Shown in pieces: positions 43,332 to 53,841 of a DNA stretch of 64,000 bases. The notes beneath the pieces were generated by a model. That model was given only the letters and a program-made list of their open reading frames with translations, was not told the DNA's origin and searched no databases. The stretch is taken from NCBI GenBank assembly GCA_002077045.2, contig KZ111147.1, positions 662,037 through 726,036 of the forward strand, read 5' to 3'. The translations under genes and the position numbers were made by a program. Each line of letters begins with the position of its first letter. Position 1 is the first letter of the stretch. Source of the stretch: Rachicladosporium sp. CCFEE 5018. Taxonomy: Eukaryota > Ascomycota > Dothideomycetes > Cladosporiales > Cladosporiaceae.

Positions 43332-44399
43332 TCAATCGGCCATCTGCGTAAGGTGACAAGTTCTCCACACACCATACGACCCCATAGCAGCACAATCTCC
43401 GCTCTCTCTCTTGACCTCCGCCTCCGGCAGCCACTGCCTGATCTTCTCCAATCGCGCATGGTTACTCGGATGCGTTGACAAGAACTGCGGCGGCGCATTC
43501 TTCTCCTCCTCTTCCATCCTTGCCCATAGGCCCATAGCTGCAGCCGGATCGTAGCAGCTCTCAGCCATCAATAGCAGTCCAATATAATCCGCCTCCTGCT
43601 CTTGCGCCCGAGAGCCAGGTCGCAAGAACGCAAAGTCGATGATCATCCTTCCGAAGCCGAAGTCCAGGCCGATGATCGCTGAGCCAATGAGCGCGATGCC
43701 CATGAGAATGAAGGAGCTAGACATCCGCTCTGCAGCATGATGCGCGACGTTGTGTGCGATCTCGTGACCGAGCACTGCGGCTAGTCCGTCGTCGCCCTTG
43801 CAGACATCTAGAATCCCACTGAACACAAACACCTTCCCTCCAGGAATGACGAAGGCATTCTTCATCGGATCCTCAATGACATGTACTTCCCACTCCTCCC
43901 CATCCAGTCCGCTATGTGGGATCAAGCGGTTCAGCACCCTTTGCACCATCCTGCTCTTCGGGTGACTTGGTGGCAGTAGCCTGTTCCCAAACTCTTGCAT
44001 CGTCTGCTGATACATCTGTTTCCCTGTCTCTGCCTCTGTGGCCGGAGAGACAACGTTGAAGCGCCTTCGATGGGAGACCGGGACCTCCTCAAGGTTCGCA
44101 ATGTAGACTCCACCGCCTACCGCGCCAATGCCGCCGATTTCGTAGTAGAACGTCGGTCGGGCGGCCCAGCGTTGGAAGATGTTTCGAGAGGCGTTGAAGC
44201 GTTGGTAGTTGAAGGCTTGACGAGCAGTATATGAGCTCTGGTGGAAATCTCGGGTCCTAGAGAACGTAGTGCTTAAAACCGATGGAGGTCTACGGACGGC
44301 GCTTTTGAACGCTCGATGGTTGTTCGCATTGCTAGAAAGGCGAGGGGATGCGGTCGAGTAAGCTGAAGCTGTCCGGAACGCTCGCAGAAAGGACTGCAT
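43332..44399 (-). CDS. OMA1: Mitochondrial metalloendopeptidase OMA1 (M48)
   Basis: 355 aa in one frame. Oma1 is an inner-membrane, stress-activated zinc protease that cleaves misfolded proteins and, in animals, OPA1. A basic, Ser/Ala-rich presequence (MQSFLRAFRTASAYSTASPR) is followed by HRRRFNVVSPATEAETGKQM. The catalytic site HEIAH is at residues 212-216 (VLGHEIAHNVAHHAAERM). A hydrophobic segment follows (ILMGIALIGSAIIGLDF), then the third ligand region SRAQEQEADYIGLLLMAESC and FLSTHPSNHARLEKI. The last ~15 residues (SYGVWRTCHLTQMAD) look unlike the family, so a small 3' intron is possible. Confidence 0.93.
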   Translation of the reverse strand: MQSFLRAFRTASAYSTASPRLSSNANNHRAFKSAVRRPPSVLSTTFSRTRDFHQSSYTARQAFNYQRFNASRNIFQRWAARPTFYYEIGGIGAVGGGVYIANLEEVPVSHRRRFNVVSPATEAETGKQMYQQTMQEFGNRLLPPSHPKSRMVQRVLNRLIPHSGLDGEEWEVHVIEDPMKNAFVIPGGKVFVFSGILDVCKGDDGLAAVLGHEIAHNVAHHAAERMSSSFILMGIALIGSAIIGLDFGFGRMIIDFAFLRPGSRAQEQEADYIGLLLMAESCYDPAAAMGLWARMEEEEKNAPPQFLSTHPSNHARLEKIRQWLPEAEVKRESGDCAAMGSYGVWRTCHLTQMAD

Positions 44400-44974
44400 C
44401 TTGTCAGGGAGCGATGTCTTTCTCGCTGTGACGGCAGTCTTATCGGCAGACCATCGTCCGAAGGAAAGGGGCGAGCGTGTGCTCTTGTGATACTAGAAGG
44501 GAGGCTGGAAGGGAAGGTATTGTGCGCGACAGGACACCCAGGTGAATAACAGCAACGCGAGGATGACATCAGACGCCACGGCTATAATCGAGAAATGAAT
44601 GTGAGTCGCTCGGAACGATCCGACGCTAGTCCACGGCCATCGATTCCATTCACTGCCGTCGTTGAATGGAACATTGAATGGAACAACGCGTGGAGATGCT
44701 GAACGACGAGATGCGGATGTTCTCCGGATCGCTGCCAATGCACTGGAACTGAGGCAGGGTTTCACAAGTCTGCAGCTGCAGTCATATGGTTCAGTATACG
44801 ATATCCTATTCTAGAAGCCATGAAGTGAAGTCCAATGAGACATCAGCATGAGTAGGTACCCAATGCTCTTGCCTAGTGAGATCTACCTCTGGCACCTTCC
44901 ACCTTCACATGCACTTCAAGCGCTGCTTCCTCCACGACTCACATCTACCTCCCAAATTCCTCGTACCTGCAGTC
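44400..44974. promoter_or_regulatory. Divergent promoter, OMA1 / hypothetical gene
   Basis: 575 bp between divergent genes. A short inexact tandem duplication occurs near 44658-44682 (TTGAATGGAACA twice). No gene is supported. Confidence 0.4.
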
Positions 44975-45898
44975 ATGGATCCCTCTATCAAACGTCGTCG
45001 AGTGAATGAAGACATTGCCATCCCATCAATGCATATTGCCGATCCCTCAACTCAACACAGCGTAGTATTCAAAACTCCTACGTCGATCGAAGCAACCAGT
45101 CTCAGCAACAGCGTCAGCTCTAAGCACCCAGAGTCCAGTCCACCGAACATCAAGACCAGCCGACACGACAGTGCAAGCCCTCCACTTTTGTCTTGGAGAT
45201 GCATTCGGAGGCTGTCTGTGCAAGACGCGATCACACTGCTGAGATCGCTGCCGCTGCGAGCTGACTCTGGAGTGCGCTGTAAGCTCATGTCGATCGCGCA
45301 CCCTTCATTCCCCAATTGACGTGCGATAGATGCGCATGGCAAATACTTGGTCCGAAGCGCCAGCCGACGAGGTCTAGACGTTCCACATTGCGCCACGCGC
45401 ATCGACACCGTCGCACAATTGAAGCTGAACGTCAGATTAACGCTCCGAATGCTGTGGAAGGCGAAGACAGATTTGGAGAACGGCCACGTATCAGATCTCC
45501 ACGATGGCGTGATTGTCATTCGACATTTGATCGACTTCCACGATCGACGCCTCGCTTCGCTGAAGGAATTCGAACTTATCACTGCTGCTCAGGTGCTGAT
45601 GCGCCATCTCGGTTGCAAAGGCAGTCTAGTCTCGAATACCCAGCTTTTGCTAAACCAGGTCGGTGTCGGGACTTCGCCTGACATAGCGAAGATGTCACCG
45701 TCACAGCGCAAGATGGTCGACTTTGCTATGCGTTATGAGAGCGCCAGGTCTAGTCCGGCAGCATCGAAGCGACTGGCTGCAGAGCTTCAGACTTGCGATG
45801 AACAAGTACTGTCGTGGAGGAAGTTCATGATTGACTACGCTGAGCTGTGGTTCGAGGAGCATGACTATCTCTCGAATACCAGGGCTCTAGCTCCGTGA
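44975..45898 (+). CDS. Hypothetical nuclear-type protein, 290 aa
   Basis: Two exons: 44975-45278 and 45330-45898, with a 51-nt intron (GCT|GTAAGC...GCGATAG). The phase fits exactly and joins ADSGVR to YAHGKYLVRSASRRG. The N-terminus is short, basic and disordered (MDPSIKRRRVNED). A helical region around SVQDAITLLRSLPLR follows, then a long helical segment (QLKLNVRLTLRMLWKAKTDL, LASLKEFELITAAQVLMRHL). The KRRR motif suggests nuclear location. The general shape (basic N-terminus, then helices) faintly recalls the Cut8/Sts1 proteasome tether, but the similarity is too weak to assign. Confidence 0.65.
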
Positions 45899-45968
45899 GG
45901 GCGAGCATGACATCAAGGATTGCCTCAGCTAGTCACTTTGGGGTTGCGACGATGAGAACGGTCGTGAT

Positions 45969-46247
45969 TCATCTCTCGTTGGTTTGATCTGGCAAGGCAG
46001 GCCGGTGCACTTCGACGAACTCGGGTCCACCCTTCCAGAAGCCGGCACTCTGTGCAACTTGGCGCACGATCGTGTGCTCGCCAGTGGCTGTAGCAATGCC
46101 GACGTCCGCGAGCAGCACCAATGCAAGACCTTGCAGGACTAGATAGCCCATCATAGGAGGTGGTGGAGGTGGTGGCCGTTGCAGCCCGAAGAAGCTGCGT
46201 CTGAGGGCGTACTGAGCCTGGCGCGAGGACAGCCGCGGGCGCTGCAT
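45969..46247 (-). CDS. Small membrane protein, hypothetical
   Basis: 92 aa from a true ATG at 46247. The N-terminus is basic (MQRPRLSSRQAQYALRRSFF), followed by a proline run (RPPPPPPPMM) and one hydrophobic segment (MGYLVLQGLALVLLADVGI). A polar tail ends it. The layout would suit a small mitochondrial membrane protein. No family is recognised. Confidence 0.45.
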   Translation of the reverse strand: MQRPRLSSRQAQYALRRSFFGLQRPPPPPPPMMGYLVLQGLALVLLADVGIATATGEHTIVRQVAQSAGFWKGGPEFVEVHRPALPDQTNER

Positions 46248-46810
46248 CGTGAATAACGAGTACGAACTAGCTGGTAGCTTTCATGTACCCCAAATCCAGT
46301 ACATGGACTCTCTGTCCCGTGATGAAATCAGATGAGATCTGGTCGGGGTCGTCTTGTGAGAACGTGCGGACGATGCCGCAAGGCTGAAACACATCCGTTC
46401 GCTCCGGCGCAACGGTGTCTCCCCACCTTGGCGACACGAAGCGCGTGGCAGAGCTTACGTTACTCACGGCCGCAGTGAACGTGCCGTGATCGATATCTGT
46501 AGACAGAACTAAAGTCCAGCAGTTCACTAAAGCACCATAGCGGCGTGCCAAATCCAGCAATTGAATCTACATACCATTAATCGACAATCCTTCACTCCTT
46601 CGAACAACATAGCTCCCACCTTGGCAATACCCCGTGTAGTGTACCCTAAGAGGAAGCAGTAGAGTAGGAGAGGCTAGGGGATCTTGACTCGACACGTTGC
46701 AGCGCCCAACGTTTGCCAATACCAGGCAGGTAATCTCGAAACTTCTCACCTCGATGGTCGCACCGAGCGATCCATAGCCGGCAGGCCTGACACTCTGGGG
46801 CCTGCCTAGC
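46248..46810. promoter_or_regulatory. DRS2 promoter region with antisense open frame
   Basis: 563 bp upstream of DRS2. On the minus strand one frame runs 46812-46567 and, after a TAG that lies inside a GTATGTAG donor-like site, continues to 46267 in the same frame. Its ATG overlaps the DRS2 ATG on the other strand. No domain is seen, so it is not called as a gene. Confidence 0.4.
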
Positions 46811-49800
46811 ATGGCTCAGGGAGGTTCTCGCGGTCATGGTGGAAACGACCTATTGGGCCTGGACGACAATGCGGGACCGTACTACAACTCTGGCCAGCGA
46901 GCACCTGCGAACGATGACGACCTATTGAACGAGTACGACATAGATGACACCGAGACCCGCGTCTCGACGTCCCACGATGCATTCGTTGGCGGCAGCTCGA
47001 CTGCAGGGCTTCCCGGGGGACCGTCGAGATCGGGGCCGCAAGCCTCGGTGGAGAGCCTACAGCCGCCGACAATGCTGGGCCAGGCAGGGAGGAACTATAG
47101 TCAGACCTCTGGTCTGAACAACTACCAGCGCTACTCGGACGTGGATGACAATCGCAGTGATGCGGGAGGCTACTATGCTATGGGCGGCAACATTGACGAG
47201 GATAACGTGCCGGGACTGCCGCTGAACAACAAGAGCAAGCACCGTAGTCGGAACAGCATTTTGAGTCTGGGAGGAGGCATGATTGGGAGGGTTAAGAACA
47301 CGCTAGGCATGGGCCCGGAGTACAGCGAGATGGACTTGCCTTTGACAGAGACACCGGCTGGAAGAGGGCACGCGCAGAGTGTAGGGATGGAGAGCTTGCC
47401 GCCGCGCAAACGGACAACGCCAGGCTCGAAGTTCAAGTTTGGCATCCCCGGACGAGGCAAAGTCGACCCTTCAACACTGGGACCGAGGATCATGCATCTC
47501 AACAATCCACCTGCGAATGCGACAAGCAAGTACGCCGACAACCATGTCAGCACGACAAAGTACAACATCGCTACGTTCCTGCCGAAGTTCTTGTTTGAGC
47601 AGTTCAGCAAGTACGCCAACTTGTTCTTCCTGTTCACTGCAATTCTGCAGCAGATCCCAAATCTCAGTCCGACGAATCGATGGACGACTGTTGTGCCGCT
47701 GGGCATAGTGCTTCTAGTTTCGGCTGCGAAGGAAATCATCGAGGACAATCGGCGGAGAAGTCAGGATGCGCAACTGAACCGATCGCCCACCAGAGTGCTG
47801 AGAGGGTCGACATTTGAGGATGTGAAGTGGATCGATGTGCATGTTGGTGACATTCTGCGGGTGGAGTCGGAGGAGTCATTCCCTGCAGACATCGTACTGC
47901 TTGCTTCGTCAGAGCCTGAGGGGTTGTGCTACATCGAGACTGCGAATCTCGATGGCGAGACTAACCTGAAGATCAAGCAAGGAATACCGGAAACTTGCAA
48001 CCTGGTATCGTCTGCTGAGCTGGGAAGACTTGGTGGACGACTGCGATCTGAGCAGCCGAACAGCTCCCTATACACATATGAGGCGACTCTTACGATGCAG
48101 ACTGGAGGTGGTGAGAAAGAGCTTCCGCTGCAGCCAGATCAGCTGCTTCTTCGAGGCGCAACACTGCGCAACACGCCATGGATACATGGCGTTGTCGTCT
48201 TCACAGGCCACGAAACCAAGCTCATGCGTAATGCGACCGCAACGCCCATCAAGCGTACTGCTGTCGAGCGCACGGTGAACATGCAGATCCTGATGCTTGG
48301 TGGTGTCCTTGTAGCACTGTCCGTCATCAGCTCGGTCGGTGACCTCGTCATCCGCAACACCAGCGGCGACAAGCTGTGGTACCTATTATATCCCTCTATC
48401 AACGGAGCGCAGCTCTTCTTCAGCGATATCTTCACGTACTGGATTCTGTACTCCAATCTGGTACCGATTTCGCTGTTCGTGACGGTCGAGATCATCAAGT
48501 ACTATCAGGCGTTCCTAATCTCCTCGGATCTGGACATATATTGGGACAAGACTGACACGCCTGCCAATTGTCGGACATCTTCATTGGTGGAAGAGCTAGG
48601 GCAGGTCGAGTACATCTTCTCTGACAAGACTGGTACGCTCACATGTAATCAGATGGACTTTCGACAATGCTCGATCGGTGGCATCCAGTACGCGGAAGAA
48701 GTGCCTGAGGATCGTAAGATCATCGGGGAAGATGATACTGGGACAGGCATATACGACTTCAAGGGCATGGAGAGGCATCGACGTAGCGGGGAGAATGCTG
48801 CGCAGATCCACCACTTCAATACACTGCTGTCGACCTGCCATACCGTCATTCCGGAGATCAAGGCCGAGAAGCCAGGTGTTATCAAGTACCAGGCCGCTTC
48901 GCCTGACGAAGGCGCGCTTGTCGAGGGTGCTGTACTGCTTGGCTACAAGTTCGTTGCACGAAAGCCGAGATCTGTCACCATCGAATTGGAAGGCCAGAGG
49001 TACGAGTACGAGCTGCTTGCAGTATGCGAATTCAACTCGACCAGGAAGCGGATGAGCACAATCTTCCGATGCCCTGATGGGAAGATCAGGTGCTACTGCA
49101 AGGGTGCCGATACCGTCATCCTTGAACGCTTAGGTGTACGAGATGACATTGTCGAGAAGACGCTTTTGCATCTCGAGGAGTACGCTGCTGAAGGTCTGCG
49201 CACATTGTGTCTGGCTATGCGAGAGGTGCCTGAGTCCGAGTTTCGCGAGTGGTGGGATGTGTATAATACTGCGCAGACCACTGTCTCCGGCAACCGAGCG
49301 GAGGAGCTTGACAAAGCTGCAGAGCTCATTGAGCACGACTTTACCCTCCTTGGCGCTACCGCGATCGAGGACAAGCTGCAAGATGGCGTACCGGATACGA
49401 TACACACGCTTCAGACCGCGGGTATCAAGGTATGGGTCTTGACTGGCGATCGACAGGAGACTGCGATCAACATCGGAATGTCCTGTAAGCTCATCTCAGA
49501 GGATATGACCCTACTCATCATCAACGAGGAAAATGCGTCGGCTACGAGAGCGAACATCGAGAAGAAGCTTGATGCGATCCGGTCACAGCATGCAGGCGGC
49601 ATCGAGATGGAGACGCTCGCGCTAGTCATCGATGGCAAGAGCTTGACGTATGCCCTGGAGAAGGACCTCGAGAAGCAGTTCCTTGATCTGGCAGTCATGT
49701 GCAAGGCGGTGATCTGCTGTCGAGTATCGCCACTACAGAAGGCGCTGGTCGTCAAGCTCGTCAAGCGCCATCTCAAAGCCATCCTCCTCGCTATCGGCGA

Positions 49801-50922
49801 TGGAGCGAACGACGTGTCAATGATCCAAGCAGCCCACATCGGCATCGGCATCTCCGGCGTCGAAGGCCTGCAAGCTGCTCGCAGCGCCGACTTCAGCATA
49901 GCGCAGTTCAGATTCCTGCGCAAACTCCTGCTAGTCCATGGATCCTGGTCCTATCAACGCATCAGCAAAGTGATTCTCTACTTCTACTACAAGAACACTG
50001 CCCTCTTCATCACCCAGTTCTGGTACTCCTTCCAGAACGCCTTCTCCGGGCAAGTCATCTACGAGTCCTGGACGTTGAGTTTCTTCAACGTTATCTTCAC
50101 GGCGCTCCCGCCATTCGTGATCGGGATTTTCGATCAATTCGTAAATGCTCGCTTACTCGACCGCTACCCGCAGCTCTACCAACTCAGCCAAAAAGGCGTC
50201 TTCTTCCAAACCCACAACTTCTGGTCCTGGGTCGGCAACGGTTTCTACCACAGCGTCCTCCTGTACTTCTTCTCCGAGCTCATCTGGCGCAATGACGGCA
50301 TTCTGTCCGACGGCACAGTAGCCGGACATTGGGTCTGGGGCACAGCGCTCTACACCGCTGGGCTCGTGACCGTGCTCGGGAAAGCAGCGCTGATCACGAA
50401 TGTCTGGACGAAGTACCACGTTATTGCCATCCCGGGGAGCTTGGGGATCTGGTTCATCTTCTTGCCGCTTTACGCGACTGTGGCGCCACGGCTGGGCTTT
50501 AGTACGGAGTACGCTGGGCTGCTGTCGATCCTGCTGACCAGTCCGACGTTCTGGCTCATGGGGTGTATGGTTCTGCCGGCTCTCTGTCTGACTCGAGACT
50601 TTGCTTGGAAGTACGCGAAGAGGATGTACTATCCGCAATCGTATCACCATGTTCAGGAGATTCAGAAGTATAACATCCAGGACTATCGGCCGAGGTATGC
50701 TGCATTACCTTATATCATCAGCACATAGAGTACTGACTTTACATGTGTAGGATGGAGCAATTCCAAAAGGCTATCCGGAAGGTGCGGCAGGTGCAGCGAA
50801 TGCGGAAGCAGCGCGGGTATGCTTTCTCGCAGACAGACGAGAGTCAGGCAAGGGTATTGCAGGCTTATGATACGACGAAGGAGAGGGGGAGGTACGGGGA
50901 AATGACGAGTAGTCGGAGATGA
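46811..50922 (+). CDS. DRS2: P4-ATPase phospholipid flippase Drs2
   Basis: Two exons: 46811-50694 and 50751-50922, with a 56-nt intron (CGAG|GTATGC...GTGTAG); 1351 aa. Drs2 moves phosphatidylserine and phosphatidylethanolamine to the cytosolic leaflet of late Golgi membranes with a Cdc50 partner. Visible: a long acidic/Gly-rich N-tail, the actuator motif DGETNLK, and the M4 motif VPISLFVT. The phosphorylated Asp605 is in FSDKTGTLTCNQMDF. Then come CKGADTVILERL, VWVLTGDRQETAINIGMSC and the hinge AIGDGANDVSMIQAAHIGIG, with ten membrane spans in all. The second exon adds the conserved regulatory tail MEQFQKAIRKVRQVQRMRKQ and RGYAFSQTDESQ. Confidence 0.96.
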
Positions 50923-51440
50923 TCTGAGTCCTGAGAGCAAGAGCACGGAGTTTGGGAAAAGGGCGTACGCGCTCGTGGTATGTAAAGTAACGGAAAGTAT
51001 ACTCCTGAAACTCGCTTTACCTTATAATCCAGGTCCTTGCATCTGCCTGAACCAGGGCGATGCACGCTTCAGGATTCGTTCGAGAGCTTCTCGTGTCAAC
51101 AAGCTGCGTTGCTGACCTGCCTGATCTAGCTAGCTAGGTCCGATGTCATCCTGCAGCTGAGTCCGACATTCCAACACCGATCTCGAAGCTACACAGATCT
51201 CAAACATCATGGGCCGCCACCATACCGATACATGATCTCTTGACCATGGACTGAGATTGAGTATGCTGACTGTATCTTATGAGTGTGCCGACGATCGAAG
51301 TCCCGACATTGACATTGACAAGACTCAAGTTTGACTACGTCTTCACTAGACCTTTGTTTTCCCAACCCACTTGAAGGGAAGTAACGCGTCCTGGAGAGAT
51401 CTGAGCATCAGCCGGAGAAAACCGCAGTCGATCTTCGGCG
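50923..51440. other. Intergenic, DRS2 to amidohydrolase
   Basis: 518 bp with the DRS2 3' UTR and the amidohydrolase promoter. No gene is supported. Confidence 0.4.
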
Positions 51441-52895
51441 ATGACTAGGGGAGCACCCAGAATGGCTTCCGAATCAAGTCCCAGCGCTCCAGCAACAGCT
51501 CCAGACATCACGATACACACTTCTAAGCTCTTCGACCCAAAACAGAAGAAGTTCCTCAGCAACGTCAGCCTCATCGTGTCACCTCTCACTGGCCTCATAA
51601 CCTCAGTCCACACCCGCTCGGAAGCTCTCTCCAATACCATAGCCCGCAGTACCCACACCATCGATCTCCGCGGCAAGACCGTCCTCCCTGGCCTCGTAGA
51701 TGCCCATACGCATCTCTTCCTGCATGCCTACTCTGATACTCCAGCGATGGTACAAATGCGAGATGAGAGTCTAGTCGAAAGGGTCATCAGAGCTACGAAC
51801 CACTGCCGTGCAGCTCTCTTGGCGGGGTATACGACTTACCGCGATCTGGGTACCGAAGGCGCCAGAGACGCGGACGTGCATGTGCGAGATGCTGTGAATC
51901 GCGGTCTGATCCCAGGACCTCGGATCTTCTGCGCAACGGAGGCGTTGGGTAGTAGTGGCGGCTACGAAACGCGAGTCGAAAGCCGTTCAAACGACGGCGT
52001 CGCGCTAGGTCGAATCTCGGATCCCTGCGACGGTGTCGTAGGCGTCAAAGCCGCTGTCCGACGACGTCTAGGCTCAGGCGCGGACGTGGTGAAATTCTAC
52101 GCCGACTATCGCAAGCGTGCTCTCCGCTTCCCGGCCCCTCTAGGCAGCACGGGTGGGAGCAGTGGATGCGACGTCATGTTTCCACCCAAAGGCGAGGAGA
52201 GGAGTCCGAGCTTGCTACTGTTCGATCAAGACGAAATGAACGCCATAGTCCGCGAAGCCAAGGTCGGCCGAGCTCCCGTGGCAGCACACGCTATGACGGC
52301 TGAGGGCGTGATTATGGCTGCGAAAGCGGGTGTCACGACCGTGGAGCACGGATTGGGGATGGGTGAGCGGAGTGCAGAGGTACTGCAAGTGCTCAAAGAT
52401 AGCGGGACGATCTTCGTGCCTACACTAGCGGTGATGGAGCTCTTCGTCGCAGACCTCAAGCCAATGCTGGCTGAAGTCAAAGCAGCGCACGATCTGGGGA
52501 TCAAACTAGCTTGTGGCGGCGACACGGGAGCTTTCGTACATGGTGATAATGTCAGAGAACTGGAGCTGATGATACAAGCTGGCGTGCCGTTGAAAGAGGT
52601 ATTGGTGGCTGCTACGTTGCATGGCTGGGAGGCTTGTGGAGGGGAGTGGGCGGGACGGAAGTTCGGGTGGTCGGAGGTAGGTTGTGCGGCTGACTTGATC
52701 GCGCTGGAAGGAGATTTGGAGGACCATGTGGGGGCACTAAGGAAGGTGGAGTTTGTGATGAAGGATGGGAGGGTGGAAACGGGATGGCGTGGCTGTGGGA
52801 ATGGTGTAGATTTGTTCCGAAGAGGAGATACTAGATATAATCCAGCTCGTCCTCGTCGTCTTTCAACTCCCTCATATTCCCGTCGCGATCTATGA
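51441..52895 (+). CDS. Amidohydrolase-family metal-dependent hydrolase
   Basis: 484 aa, intronless; a second Met at 51462 is an equally possible start. Amidohydrolase superfamily TIM barrel of the imidazolonepropionase/prolidase-like group. The metal HxH is in VLPGLVDAHTHLFLHA. A lysine that is carbamylated in related enzymes may be in GADVVKFYADY. Histidines lie in VAAHAMTAEGV and TTVEHGLGMG, and the catalytic Asp in KLACGGDTGAFVHG. The likely activity is hydrolysis of an amide, ester or cyclic substrate; the substrate is not predictable. The last 22 codons overlap, antisense, the end of the reading frame at 52831. Confidence 0.87.
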   Translation: MTRGAPRMASESSPSAPATAPDITIHTSKLFDPKQKKFLSNVSLIVSPLTGLITSVHTRSEALSNTIARSTHTIDLRGKTVLPGLVDAHTHLFLHAYSDTPAMVQMRDESLVERVIRATNHCRAALLAGYTTYRDLGTEGARDADVHVRDAVNRGLIPGPRIFCATEALGSSGGYETRVESRSNDGVALGRISDPCDGVVGVKAAVRRRLGSGADVVKFYADYRKRALRFPAPLGSTGGSSGCDVMFPPKGEERSPSLLLFDQDEMNAIVREAKVGRAPVAAHAMTAEGVIMAAKAGVTTVEHGLGMGERSAEVLQVLKDSGTIFVPTLAVMELFVADLKPMLAEVKAAHDLGIKLACGGDTGAFVHGDNVRELELMIQAGVPLKEVLVAATLHGWEACGGEWAGRKFGWSEVGCAADLIALEGDLEDHVGALRKVEFVMKDGRVETGWRGCGNGVDLFRRGDTRYNPARPRRLSTPSYSRRDL

Positions 52896-53748
52896 CCGTC
52901 CTCACATTTCCCAAGTGAGTCTCACCATTCAGCATAGCTAGCTGCGCAAACTCGTTGTGCACCTCCCCCGCCTCAAACAACCTCTGCTGCCTCGTCTTCT
53001 TCTCAGCAGCAGCCATCTCCTCGAACGTCGGCAGCTCCCCCGCAGCCTCATCCTCTTGCCTCCGCCTCTCCCTAGCCTCAGCCCTCGCCCGCGTAGGACT
53101 CTCCAAAAACTCAATCTCGCCGTACGAATTCATCCTCGCAGCCCGACCCTCACCCAAAACCACCTCCTCCACCCCCTCACGTCCTACCCCCTCCTCGCGC
53201 CTTATCGCATCACCAATCCTCTCCCGTATCTCCTCAAACCTGAATTTAATAAAATACACAATCCGCTCCTGCTCTTCCGTCAACACAACCTCCTCGTCGC
53301 CAGCAGCCTCCGCAGCAAACTGGTGAGCCGTACGGTGGTCCATGCCCATCATAGTAGCATCGCGCTGGGCTTCTCATTCGCGGACCAGGGGCTCGCGGTC
53401 TTCCTGAGACATATGCTGCAGAGCGTCAAAGTACGCCAATTGTTCGCGCTGGTCATGCACAGGGTCGAATCGAGTTTGATCGCCGTTCGAGGGCTCTGCT
53501 AGCGCTCTTACTTCGTGGGCGGGCCGCTGCATCTCCAGCGTACGTTGGGCTTCCATTTGTGCGCGCCGTTCTTCGATGTCGCGCCGCACGTCTTTGGGTA
53601 CTAGATGGGCATATTCTTCGGTATCGTCAGTGTCTCCAAGAGTTTCATGTGCTCCGGCTCCACGCCGGAGATCGTCATTCGCAGCCTCTTCCTCCTCCTC
53701 CATCGCCGGTCCCCGCCTCCGCTCCAGATACGCCACCTCGTTCATCAC
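52831..53748 (-). CDS. Charged coiled-coil-type protein, in-frame TGA
   Basis: From ATG 53748 the frame codes an acidic, Glu/Arg/Gln-rich helical protein. It hits TGA at 53374-53376 (...QEDREPLVRE*EAQRDATMMG...). It then continues in the same frame to 52831 with equally protein-like sequence (TEEQERIVYFIKFRFEEIRE, ending DDEDELDYI). A 147-nt GT-AG intron, 53511-53365 (GAA|GTAAGA...GCCCAG), would keep phase and remove the stop. It would also delete coding-looking sequence. The frame is further open upstream of the ATG, back to a TAA at 53842. Either a spliced gene or a decaying one. No domain is recognised. Confidence 0.5.
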
Positions 53749-53841
53749 TCCTCTAAGCCACGCCCCAGTGCTCAGCGTAGGTGCATCAGAATGCTCGTAT
53801 TCAGGATGCTCAGCGCGCCAAGCACGGATCGCAGGCTCTAA

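Noticed and set aside
44975..45898. Assignment as Cut8/Sts1 nuclear proteasome tether
   Set aside because: Only the basic N-terminus and general helical character agree; no diagnostic block could be matched.
49411..49923. 170-codon minus-strand frame within DRS2
   Set aside because: Antisense to the conserved P-domain; no independent evidence.
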